64,000 nt of DNA. It comes from Struthidea cinerea (taxonomy: Eukaryota > Chordata > Aves > Passeriformes > Corcoracidae). Where the stretch lies: positions 741,638 through 805,637 of the forward strand of contig VZTI01005564.1 in assembly GCA_013397865.1 (NCBI GenBank), in the 5' to 3' direction. This document shows positions 1 to 13,000 of the stretch, piece after piece. Within the stretch, counting starts at the first letter, position 1. Each line of letters starts with the position of its first letter. Below the pieces are notes generated by a model. The model worked only from the letters and a program-made list of their open reading frames with translations, made no database searches and was not told where the DNA came from. The position numbers and the translations under genes are program-made.

Positions 1-1734
1 ATACATGTGCAAATTCTCCACAGACACTCTTATTTACAATTAACAGGATTGTGAAGAGAAAGATGGGGACGGCCATGAGAGAATAAGTACACAAGAATAA
101 TTACAAGAATATATGACGTACATGACTTCTCAGGGAGGGCAACTGACACAGAGTAGCCCTCCTGCACAATTCTGGGACCACAGAGAAAATTTCAGTTAGT
201 GCCTTTGACTCACTGCTCTACAATTCCACTAAGAAAAGAGGCTTCAGCAGGGATCTGAAGCAGAATCAGGCAGTACCTGCCATGCAGAAAGGAAATTTTA
301 TATGAAAAGTGGCATGAAAAATGTGAAGGGCACGACAAGCAGAGGTCTGTATGGTTAGGGTGATATTACCAATTGTGAACAGTCCTTGCATATTCATTTC
401 AGTTTCTCTAAAAGAAAATAATTTCTTCTTCCACTGCAGTGAACAACAAAACCTAACAACTTTCTCAGTTTTAAGCAAAAAAAAAAAGTAAATAGTGGAG
501 GTTCAGTGTATTTAAAGAGACAGAAACAGCAGGGAATATTAGGTTCTCCAACCACTTAGAAATTCACTGTCACTCACACTCACCTTTTTGGTTAATACCA
601 GCTGAAGCGCACGACATGTGATTGCTGCTGCTGGTACTGAGCTGTTATGTGAGTTAACACAGCAGGAAAAGTAGCCTGGTTCATCAAGAAGATAACCTGA
701 AGTTAGAGGCAGGGAGTAAAAGTGCAGCGCATGAATTTGGAGCACAGAAAAGGTAATATTGTCTGATTGCAGGATAATGTCTTAACTCTAATGTGCTGTC
801 CAAGTTGTTAATGGGTTCATTGATTCTTAGGCTAGACAGGACCATTAGATCCTGTAGTGTCACTGGATACAAAGCACTGTCTACGAAATCTTCCAGAAAG
901 AAGTCAAGTCTAATTTTGAAGGCAGTGTGAACCAATTGCTGCCCTTAGAGCTTGTTTCAGTTGTTAATCATGCTAAAGCAAATTTAGAAATGAGCCTACC
1001 ACTTCTCAGTAGGGCTGCTGATTCTTTCAATGCCTTTCATTTCTTCATGGGGAGTTCTTACTGCCCATTTTTTTTACTTTATGAAATAATGATTTAATAG
1101 ACTTAATTTAACCTGCAGTGTTTTCTTTTTAAACACATGATATGTGACTACCTCTGAAGGGCATCATTTACACCCTCATTCTGGCCTTCCCCAGTTTTGC
1201 AAATCTTTTCTATAAGATTATGGCAGCCCTCTACTGGAGGGCTGGCAAGAAAGGAAACATCTAGACTGGCACTCATTTGACTGAATTATGTCTACATATG
1301 AGCTGGACTCCCTTGAAAGTCAGTAGAAAGAAAGTGGCAATTTCGTATGCAATTCATCTAACCTGTCTTAAATATCTCTCTAATATACTAGAAAATATCC
1401 CTTCATTTCCTCTAAGGGGAACCAAGGTTAGGCAACTTAAATATAGACATAAGATTTCAGACAGATGAGTCCTGCTGCAAGTAATTGACCCTGACTAACT
1501 TTCTTTACCTATTTTCTTCACCTTGAGTGCATACAATTATGTGCTGGGAGGAAAGGAAAATGAAAGTAAAAGATCATGATAGGAGGTGTTGAATTCTGGC
1601 ACCCCTTGAAGTATGGTGTCTTTGAAATTTATTTCTTTCCCTACTCTGACTTGGAAAAAAAAAAGTTTTATCTCTTGTGTGTCTAAAAAGTGTGAAGCAT
1701 ATAACTTTTCTACATTATAGTTACTGATTTCCAG

Positions 1735-2450
1735 GTGGACATCAAGCCATTGACTACAGCTTTTCAGACACTTTCATCCAGATAATTTATTTTCCATCCA
1801 TCAAGCCCATATTTTTCTAGTTTAGAATATTGTGTGGGAGAGCATCAAAGATCTTACAGAACTTCAGGGAGATGATATCAGTAGCTCTCCCCTTGTTTGC
1901 TGATGTCCCCTTGTCACTCCATCATGGAAGGCAACTAGTTTAGTGGGACACAATTTGCCCTTGGGGAAGTCATGTTGGCTGTCTCTTATCACCTGCCAGT
2001 CTTCTATAAGTTTTGACATGTCTTCCAAGAGGATCAGTGATCTTACTGGGCACAAGGTTTAAGATGACAGGTCTGTAGTTGCCAGCATCATCGTTTTTAC
2101 TGTTTTTAAAAGTTGTGTGAAGTTTCTCTTTTTCCAGTCCCTGGGGACTTTGCCTGATTGATATGACTTTTCAAATACGACAAAGGGTGACTTGGCAACT
2201 ATGTGAGACATTTCCCTCAGAACCTTTGAATGCATCTCATCAGTTCCCATGGGTTTGTGTATGTTGTGGTTATTTGGGTGATCTTCTTTTAGTCCCTGCC
2301 TTGAGGTCCAGGGCCTTGAGATACATGGCAATAGAAATTACCTTTGAAAACTGAGGCCAAAAGCATTGTTGAGTACCTTAGTCTTGTCCATGTCAGTTGT
2401 CACTGCTTTCTCAAAGACAACTCTGTGCAGTACGTCCATTCTTCTACAAG
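1735..2450 (-). mobile_element. CR1 LINE fragment (reverse transcriptase part)
   Basis: The minus strand encodes decayed CR1 reverse transcriptase: a stretch resembling GTDEMHSKVLREMSHIVAKS followed by FEKSYQSGKVPRDWKK, the usual region before the catalytic fingers. Next comes sequence matching the CR1 passage with CATGTTGGCTGTC on the plus strand. Several stops break the frame. CR1 is the main LINE of birds and other reptiles. Edges are approximate. Confidence 0.85.
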
Positions 2451-3542
2451 CAGGGCAAGCCTCCCCGACCCTCCCTCCTTGAAGGTCCTTTCTAAAGAGT
2501 TCTTAGCCTGCAATCTGGTAATCTCTCATGAAAAGCTATTTCTACTTTCCCATGGGTAGAGAACACACTCTGTTGCACATCCAGAAGCTGGGTAAACTCT
2601 TCTACTGGAAGCATTAATTAAAGGTGATCTGTACAACCCCAGTTTCAGATGATCTGACTCAAAAAAACCCTGTGTGTCTCTGATCAGATCCAATCTCAGA
2701 GTCACTTGAGAAGACCATTTCAGACAGGCATTCCACTTCATTTACCTAAAAACCTCAGAGGATCAAAGGAAAGTCCTCCTGGAAAGGGCTTCGTGGGATG
2801 ATAGAGTCACTTCACTAGCCCAGGGAAGAGTAAATTTAGTCCTAACATTTGTCTGCAATAAAGCAAACAAAATATTGCTAAGCAAATTCAGTGCTTAAAG
2901 GGCTTCATTCAGGCAGGTGCTACATCTCAGTGATTGTTTTCTACTTGTCTCCTTATTAGAAAGGTGCCCTACTGTGTAATCATCCTTTTTGATATATGCT
3001 CTTGCAGTAGAAACCAGATCCTTATCTCTCTTGCACTGTTCAAACATGCATTTTCAGAATAGCTTTGAATTTCACACATTTCAAGGTTGTTTTGTTAAGC
3101 AATCTAAAGACTATTCACTATTAAATTTGGATGTGTAGCATGTTTGATAGCATGCTGTCTCGGGAGCAATTCTGCTTGCTTGATTATATATCCTCAGGCT
3201 TTTCAGTAGCAGCAAGTTCCTTTTCCATTGGAATCAAATTGAAAAATAAGATTTCTTTTTTCTTGTATGTATTCATGATTCAGAGCATTGAATAAACTTC
3301 ATTGTATGTTTATGTCTCTTAATATATTTTCTCTCTAAAGAAAATTATCTTCTGTTTTCTGACAGTAGTGATAGTCTGTTTAAAACTTGGTCACTGACAC
3401 CTGTTCAACTGTATGGTTCAATGTCTTTCTTCAGACAGGAGAGTGGAAGGGCTTGTTCAGCACCTGCCTCCAAAATATTTTTGATCTTGGTCAAACTGCT
3501 CTGCTGGTGGAAGATGAGGAGAAGGCTGGCAGAAAAACTTTC

Positions 3543-4051
3543 TGGTGGTGATGCCATGATGATTTTTCACCTTTTCTTTTACACCCCTTTTATATACCCC
3601 TTTTATATAGCTTTTATGTCTCCTCAGTGCTTTTAGCCCACATACTTGTAATTCTTTAAGTCTGGTAACTTAAATATTCCATTAAGCCAGGAGACCAAAC
3701 ATCCTGGATGCCTCTCAGTTGGAGGCCAGAAAGCCCCATGCTATCCTGAGAAACCAAGGTCTTCCCTAGAACATCCTTTAAACTAAGATAGGCACATCCA
3801 GGGGGGAATTCCTCGGGATGAGGGGTTCATTCGAGCCTCTCATTAGAGAATCTTTGATAAATATACTAATTTGCAAGGTCTATAAATTGTATACGCCATC
3901 TATCACGTGTGCATTTTCGGTGTGCATTTCGGCACATTCCACCTGGACGAAGTCGTGCACCTTAAGGATCCTTGAATAAACACCGAAGTAAAAACCCCTT
4001 TTCCCCTTAACCGTGTCTGGCTCTTAATTTTCAGACCAAGAAAAGGCAACA
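3543..4051 (+). mobile_element. Solo LTR of an endogenous retrovirus
   Basis: About 510 bp shows LTR layout: a TGGTGGTGATGCCATGATGA start resembling avian ERV LTRs, TATA-rich TTTTATATA stretches near 3590-3610, AATAAA at 3975-3980, then a pyrimidine-rich part and CTTAACCGTGTCTGGCTCTT before a CA end. No retroviral genes flank it, so it is solo. I could not find a clean target-site duplication, so the edges may be off by some bases. The family was recognised from memory only. Confidence 0.7.
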
Positions 4052-7000
4052 GTGGTACACCTCGTTTTTGTGACTGAGGACTCAGTCTGGTGCCATTACA
4101 GAAAGCCATTTTTCAGAATTTCCAGCAAAAAAAGCAGTTTGAAGACATGGGTGTATTCCAGTGTAAACTAAGCTCCTTATATGTCTTTCCATCATTCTTG
4201 CTGCCTGTGACTGTGGCACTTCATCCAGGTCCTTCTGCAAAAGGTTGCAACAAGCTCTATCAGTTTGGAGAGCCCCTCAAGACCAGAGAGTATGTGTCTT
4301 CTTTCATCAGTCTGCTGAAATGAATCTGAGTCCAACTGTCCAACAGCATATGGCTCTGCTCGGGCAATTCAAAATTCCCCAGCTCCATTAGCTCTTGGAC
4401 CACCTGCTCTGCGGGCTGTGAGAGCTGAAGCTGGCATGCAGCAGCAACCAGCAACCTGAATCCTGCCGAACCACTGATTCAGCCCTCAGTTTGAAAGATG
4501 CAAAGCCAAATGCCAGTGCTACCTCTGCTAGCTGGGAACTACCTGAAGTCAAGGATCATCTTGCACAGACAAGCCTGCTCCTTGGATTAAATTCACCAAA
4601 GAGAATTCTCACAGAATTTTGCTGGGTCTGAGCTGACTCTCACACCTTTATGAAAAACAGCTCCTGTGTTTTCCATACTTATTGCAGGCTCCAAAAAAGA
4701 CTGCACTGTGTATTTCACTTTCTATGCAGACTCTTTTTGGAAGTAAGAACAGGTTAAATGAGTTAAATTACTCTGGACTCACTTGAAAAATGAGAGAAGC
4801 ACAACAAAAGAAAAATAGGATGTTTACTCTCGCAAAGCAAAAGAGAAAGTCTAAATTAACAGGTAATAAACTCAACTGAAAATTTCAGCAGTCAAATCTA
4901 ATACATTGTAAAATTAAACTGTATCTGAGAAAAAGGTTCCTAAATGGTGGATTTAGCATCTCAGTCCTATAAGGGACATCCTAAGGCAGAAAATAATATT
5001 AATTATGTCCTTGTTTCACCCTGGGGAGCTGATATCACTGAGGTGCTTTCTGTGCATATTTTTCTCCCCTCTCTTTTTACAATACAATCTGTTTGTCCCC
5101 TTCTTTTAAAAACTTTTCCTCTTGGTTATTTTAGCCAATAAAAAATTAGCTTATGGGGTGAGATCACAGGCAATTCTTCTACTATTTCTTCTCTGCTTCA
5201 TGTCTTTGGATACTAAATGCACAGCGAGACTGTTAAGGTCCTGATGTTCTTTCAAAGTAAATATCAATCAGGGTAGCTTAAATAGAACACTCCCTTTCTT
5301 ACACAGAGCCATCCATCTAGCTGATAAAACTTTTTCCCAGTTAAAGCATATTCAAGAATGTTACAGATATTTACATGGATAGGTAAGGGTATCATTCATT
5401 GACATCTCACAAGAAATATTCCATGTTATCAAATGTCCTCACCACCTTGCCTCCAGTTTCTCAAAGAGATTGGATATGCCATGTTAACAGCACAGCTGAC
5501 AGACTGTGTGGAGGGGTTGTGCCTTCCTCACCTCTCATCTGTTTCAACATTCAGCATCTGACTCAGATATAGAAACTAGACACCTGCATCTACACCAATA
5601 TACTCAGCATGAGCAACAAACAGGAGGAGCTGAAACCCTGGTGCAGCAGGAAAGCTATGACACAATCATGGAAACATGGTGAGATGATTCCCACAATTGG
5701 AATGCTGAGTTGGATAGCTGTGAACTCTTCAGAAGGCATAGGCAAGGAAGGGGTGGCACTTTCTAATTATACAGACAGTTCTTCCGTAATTTCCATGTAA
5801 TTTCAATAGGTCTTAACCAGAAGTGGTTAAATAATTAAAAAACACACCAATAAGTTTCATTTGTGATTTTTGCAGTGCCTGACATCCTTTGTCTCATTGC
5901 ATCTGTTGTTTTTGAGGGCTTGGACTATTACTTGTGATCATATTATCAAGACTACTTTCTTGCAAAAGATCCTACTGCATGGCTGAAAAAATATCATGTG
6001 AATACTGGTGGTGTACAGTCAGCTAATCCTAATTTAAAAATTGTTAAAGAAAGTATTGAAAGGGATACAGCAACTATGTGCAAATAATTATTAAATACTT
6101 AACTGGAGCAACTTTTTAACAAAATCTGTAAGGTTTTTTCAGAAAAAAAATTTGGTTTGTTTCAAATATTTTAAAGAAATTATTCTAGCTTTTAATGCCT
6201 TGAGTACGTTTGGATATTAACAATGAAAAGGGAATCAGAAACTTCACTGTCTAAAATGAAGAAAACTCACAATCTAGGTCTAACTGATACTAGTAACTCA
6301 ACCAAGTTTTTTACTTTCTAAAATTGTTTTGTGTTGAGCACTCAATCAAGTTCAAAACCTTTGAGTTTGACATTTGAAATCTTGGAATGGGACATGACCT
6401 ACTCGCAGTCACACAAATTTATAGCCATGTTCCATGGAATCAACAATAACTGAGACAACCAGCAAAAGACCTTCCTGTGTTACTTTATGATTCTCATATT
6501 AGAAATAAGAGCTACTTGCAACTAACATGTGAACCTCTTCTGACTCTCATGGAAATTCAATAATACTGTTGCAAAGTAACTCCATGTGCACAGTAATACA
6601 GAACAGAGAGAAAAAAGACTGTTCTGCGGTAACTTTGATTTTGTAAGGGTGTTTGATGCTAGTCTGATATTAAGGGAAAATTGTACACTGGCATAATTCT
6701 ACTGATGTCAGTTAAATTCTTCCACTAGAAATTTTGGCCAACAAAGTAATAGAACATTTTTAATATAGAGTTCTAAGACAGCAAAGAGGAAGGCTCATAG
6801 GCAGCCATTCCACAGTTTCCAAGAGCAACAGTGATACATATTAATATATGTGGAATATTTCAGAGACTGAAATGCAGAATAGTGAAGTGGGGTGGTGGGG
6901 AGGGAGGAAAGAAGGGAAAAATCCTGCAGGCCTGTCTAATTTGTGTTTAATTGGTTAATGTTATGTCATGAATAAAACAGGTTATTGGGTAACATAGCAG

Positions 7001-10000
7001 ACAATTATAAATACATCAGGGTCAGGAGAGGGCAAGCATAAGGTGATATAATAAATCTTTTAATCCTGTGCTACACCTTTGGGCTCTAGGCTTGTAATGC
7101 ATACCCAGTAGGATATAAAGAAATCATAGGCCTGTATCCTGTACTCTGCTTACAGAATACAATGCATACTCCTGCATACATCAATTACACTTTTGTTTTA
7201 ATTATCTTGCATCTACCTGGTGTTAATGGTGGGTCATACAAGGTTGACTCCCATGGGAAGGATATAAGATGATATGAAAAACAAATGGGAAATATAATCA
7301 TGCAATGTTCACTGAAACGTTCACTTGGTAATTGGTCTGACTGATCTTGAAGATTATTTTGTAAAGATATATCAGTAGTCATACCTGGCAAATTTCCACA
7401 TCCATTTATATGTCTGCCTACCTAATTACTTTTTAAGTCCTTGGTTGGTCTTCAATAAAAGGGTAAGATTATCCCTTCTTGCTCTGTAATACAGACTGCT
7501 TTGTCTGTGAGAAAAGAGAGATGTCCAAATGAAGAATTTAATCAAGTACTTGGTTATGCCAGGCCAGGACCTTCCACAGTTCATTCTGTGTACAGCTCTC
7601 ACAGAATCCAGCCTGCCAGCTGCCACACAGAGAGATGTGGCCTCTGTTTGTATGTACGTCTTTAAATTAAATGTTCTCATCACATTTAAAATATTCTTCT
7701 CAGTGTGTCTTTCCATTACATAGGATTATGTAGATGTGTTTGAGCTTTTTAATGCACTGGAAATATGAGAGATGTGATGGTGAGGTGTTCCTCCAGAGCT
7801 TGTCTCACTGAGCTGTTGCAGCATGGACTTTCCCAGGGCACCTTGGCCCCAGATTTCCATCAACAGAGCTACACAAGTTACCTGCCTGCTCTTGAAATGG
7901 CAGGCAAGTAGCAGGATAAGCTGCTAGATCTGAAGCTTTTGGGTCTGAAACTTAGTCTGAGGCAGATTTTTGAATAAGGTTGTGTGAACTGGACACAGAA
8001 TGCCCCAGTTTTCCGACAGCACCCTGGACAAGCTTCCATGGGAGCCCTCACTCCAGCAGAGCAGCACTGTCCCCTTTGCAGGTTATCATTCAAATGGAAG
8101 GCTGTTTCACAAAGTGCACTGCTATTCTTCATCAGATAAATTGCCCTCATTTCAGTTCATTCATAATCTTTAGTAATGCAGATGTTTCTCAGCAAACATT
8201 TTTCATACTAACATATTAACCCTGACAAGCAGACCAATGGATGTATTAGTGTTGCATGGTACACAGACATAAAGGAAATGTTCTTACAGGTCCTGCAAAC
8301 TAATGATGCCCATGTCGAGGGATTAATGCTACTGCAGGAAAAATGGGAACAGGACAAGAGAGATAAGAAAAATTAAGAAGAGATCTACATTTAGAACTAG
8401 CTGTGACTAGGGCTTATAGTAACATAAATAAATCATCATAAATTTATATTCTTAATAAAATCTCCCTAAGGAAGTCAGAACTACTTGTGCAGAATTTTCT
8501 TCTTAAATTTCAGAATTAAATAAAAATAAAAATAAACACAGCAATGAGCAGGACAGTGGTAAATAAGCTTTAAAAACACTCCACAGGTAAACAGCACAAT
8601 AAGCGAGATAAATCCCAGCAAATTTGCTAAATTGAATAAATAGTTTCAAAACAGTTTGTGAGAACATGCCACAGCTGGTGGTGTCATCCTGAGTCATATA
8701 ACGGCTTATTACACAAGTTTCTGGGGCATAGCAGAATGGAGCAGATGTACTGGTAAGCCTTGATGTGCAGTGCAAGAAGACCAGAAGAAAGCTCTGGCAC
8801 AGAGCTGCACAGAAGCATTTTCACATGTAGGAGGATGACTGAAAGCTCTTGTTAAGGGAAAACACCTTGATACTTAGATCTGCTTTTCCCACAAAGCCTG
8901 AACTTAACAGTCCCTACCCATGGGAGATGCAGCCAGAGAAGGCATGCATTTGCTGATACCTATTAGGTCCACGTTCATGTCCTGCAAACAGGAGGTGAGG
9001 AGGGAGTAAGCCAGGAGTACATCACCATGGTTGAAGCACTGCTAGCGCTCGTTATGGAATGACCAAGCTTCACCTGGATGAGATCCACTGCCCACTCACC
9101 TCAGCCTTATTTACCCACCCTCATCTCTGATGATGAGGGTCTTGTTCTTGGGCAGCTGTCTGAGTCCAAGAGATATTTGTGCACAGCCACATATGCCTGA
9201 TAGATTTATGGAAGCTCACTCAGCCAGGCAAACAAGTAATCAAAAATACGAAGAATGGTTATTTACAAGAATTATTAGAAGATAAATAAATAACATTTCA
9301 GTAAAAGCCTGTTTCATTTTCTCATGAGCTCTTCTCCAACATCATTTTGCAGTAATAAATAAAAGAAGCCAAATCAGCTGTCAAAAGGCTATTTATTCCT
9401 ACCTGCAAGTACCTCTGTTCAACTAATAAAAACATCACATGAGCATCTGACCTTGTAAGATTTGCCCTAGGAAGAACAGGGAAATGGTACATAAATCATA
9501 AGCTTCTTCTCTGAAACCTCTTTCTCATTCTGAAAGACCATTATTAAGGTCAGAAAATGAGTATGGAAACGCCATATGATTCAGGTTTGGAAAAGTTTTA
9601 GATGAGTATAAATGGTTGCTTCTGTTATGAAGTCTCAGGTGCAGAAGGCACACCAGTTCTGCCTATGCTCCACTGCCTGCTGATTGAACTTTTATCTACA
9701 GCTTCCCATTCCTTAGGCAATGTAAGCACTCCACACAAAAGCTCCATATCTTGTCTCAATGGAACCATAAGCAATAAAACCCCAAAAATATTAAATAACA
9801 AAACTCTACTCTCTGTCTCCCTAAAGGTATGCTTCTGGAAGGGAAGCAAGTTTTAGAAATTCTATGATCAGCTTTATTATATTTTTATTGTAAACCTTCT
9901 GCTAAAGGCAGCGCTGAATTCTTTTGCAGTGTACATACAGGGTGCATATAACCTTGCACTCAGGATTTTCTGCTCCTGGTGTTACGTGAGGCTTGCCTAC

Positions 10001-13000
10001 CCAAGACTTTTTCTTATTACTGCAGAGTAAATTAGAATGCAACTTACAGCATACTAAGGACTCTGCACCAAGTCTTCACGTGGATCGTTACCTAATGATG
10101 TATGCTATATATATTGGCTTGCAGTAAGAATTACATCTCTTTTCCAACCATCAGGTGAGAGACAGATCCACCTAATGCTGAAGCAATGATGTTCTAAGAC
10201 ATTGCTGAACCTTAGGCACATTAATATTGCAGTAAGTAATAATTACAGAACAGCTAGGAATTAGTTTTTTGAAATATTTCTATATGGTATACATGAGATC
10301 TCATGCCTTTGAAAGCCAAGGAAATTCATGGAGTATTTAACACTTACCAAGAATGATCAAGTATAAAGGATAAAGTCTTTTGTATATCTACTTGTCTTCA
10401 TTAAGACTATTGCAGCTCCACAGCTCACCAAAGATTTAATTATGGTCTTAATTACACTGAACAAACTGACCTTGGCAAACTTGGTCCTTCAAACTTACTC
10501 CTGTCAGGGATAATAGCCAATAGGACACTTTGAGCACTGACACTTTCAAGTTCTTTTAGAAGATACCCTAATAATGATATTTTATAAGGTATGTTGCTCC
10601 CACAGAGACAAGATAATTCTTCCCTGCACTTGATGTGCACTAATGGTCCACATGCTGAATCAGCAAAGAGCAACTATGGATCTGTAAGTTAACACTATAG
10701 CTTGTGCTCTAAATTCTCCATGTTGACAAGCCCCAAGATTCCAGATGAGGTACACAGAACAACTGCAGCACAGCTGTAAAATGCAGAGGGATCCCTTTAA
10801 TCTAACCAACCTCAGTCGTGATATGAAAGACATCTGTACGTGGTGAAGAGGTGAAAATTTACCTTGTTTATATGTCAGATAAGCCTGGTTTGACTTTTGA
10901 TGAATCATTCACAGGGGCAGGGAGAATATCCAAAAGACAGGCTACCACTAACAAGGCTAGAAATTCATTAATGAAAGTGCTTACTCAAAGTATATGCTCC
11001 TAAAAGGTCTCTATATTATTTCCTTTACTGTCTTCCAGAGTGCTTTGTGTTATGAAGTTTAATTATTTTTCCAGGAAAAAAAAAGCATTCAGAAACTGGA
11101 AACAAGTTAGCCATGCAACAGGTTAATTTGCCTTTGCGTAGCTGACAGCACAAAAGAATACTTTGATGCTTAGACTGATTGTTTAAAAAAGACAAATCCT
11201 ATTTACAACCCCTAGACATACTAGAGTTAAGGGAGGGGGAGATTACATGTAACAAAGACAAGACGAAAAGGATTTACTGTAGAAGCTACCATATACAGGA
11301 AAGCCTTGCAGTGTAGAATGTTTGTGCACTCAGGATACCATAGAAATATTAAAATTATTTCTGAAAAAATTTAGCGTTTTCATTGCAGAAATGCAGGTTT
11401 ATAAAATGCTACTCACTTACTAACTCCTTCTATCAAAATACAAATCCATTTCATGGCTTTGCCATATAAGGTTGTATCTTCAACTCTTAATGTTAGGAGA
11501 CATTATTCATTGCCTAAGATCATGCTGAAAAATATTACGCACATAATAAAACCATCTTCAAGGTCAGCTCAATGTCAACAACTCAGAACGGAAAAAAAAT
11601 TGGTTAGATGAGGAGTTACAGGAAAATAATAGCAGAATAAATGTTGTGCCATTGTCACAAAAATTATGTATTGCCTCTTCAAAGATGATGGGATATGATA
11701 TTACCTTCATTCCAAAGCTGCTGCTGGCACAACATGTACTTCCGTCTTTCTTTTTTGAAGGGGAACAAGCAACCAATTGCAGAGGAGCTCAGCATGGCTG
11801 AAATTGCCTTGTGTCATGATTAGAGGTTCAGATCCCGGAAATTCAAAGCCACGTTGTTGCAATGACGGCAATTACAACAGGCAGGACAGAAAAACACCCA
11901 GCTGATCTTCCCATTGATTTCCTCCCTCCCAGGAAGTAGCTACGTTCTGTGTAACTCAAACAAATTCAAAGGGACATTTCTATATTAAAAAGACTTTGTG
12001 AGTGATCTGAGAGAGTTCAAGTAGCTCTGATACCTTTTCTGTGGATGAGAAAACAGAGTTTCTTGCAGTTGAAGTATGGACACTGAAGTTGCTCAATAGT
12101 GCTGCTCCTCCGCAAGTGATAGCACCTCTTGAGATACCAGGCTAATGAGGAGATAGTTCCCTGTCATCAACAGAAATCTATGAGGTCTCCATAGATCCAC
12201 AAAGTTGGGACTAAGTGCATTTCATTCTGGCAGTGAGGAGAATTTGTGATAGTTCATAAAAACATCAGTGGTGACATCTATATTATTTGGGGCTTTTAAG
12301 TGGTTTTCATTGATCACAAACCCATGGAGGGTGCTGAAAAACACAGCTGACATTGGAGGACAGGCAGCAATGCTAAATGTGATATATACTGTGGCAATAC
12401 AGATATTGTTTATTCTGTACTCAGGTCTGCAACAGAAATAATACTGCACATAATTTCAAATGTTGTGAAGACATAAAATATATTTATGACCAGTTTCACG
12501 TAGCAGTTTGATTTAAATTTTATGGAAAGGTTTGATTTATATCACAAGAATTTCTCTATTTTATCACAACAAATAGCTTTAAAAATCATGAAAATTATTT
12601 TGGAGCTTATAAATGTCAAAAATGTATACATAAAATACATCTATGTATGCATAAAATACTCCAGCATTAAACCTGTAAACGGCCTACAAAAGGAAAAAAA
12701 ATATTTACACATTACTCACAATAGATTATTCTTGTCAAGTGTAAACTTTAATAACTCGACAAAAAGTTGTTGCTAGCTGAACCTTCAAAAGACCTCCAAA
12801 GGAACCTGGATATTTAACAAAAGAAAAGTGAGAGGATCTTGAGCAACAAATGCAGAAAACCCACAATATATAAAAGATACATTTCTGTGAAAATATAGAG
12901 TATTCCATTCTGTATCTTTTCATCATGACACTATGAAAATAAGACCAAACTAGTGTGAAATATGCAACTACATCCCTAAATTGTTTTATATTTGTATTGC

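Noticed and set aside
3903..4109. 68-codon minus-strand frame
   Set aside because: It lies antisense inside the solo LTR and has no protein resemblance.
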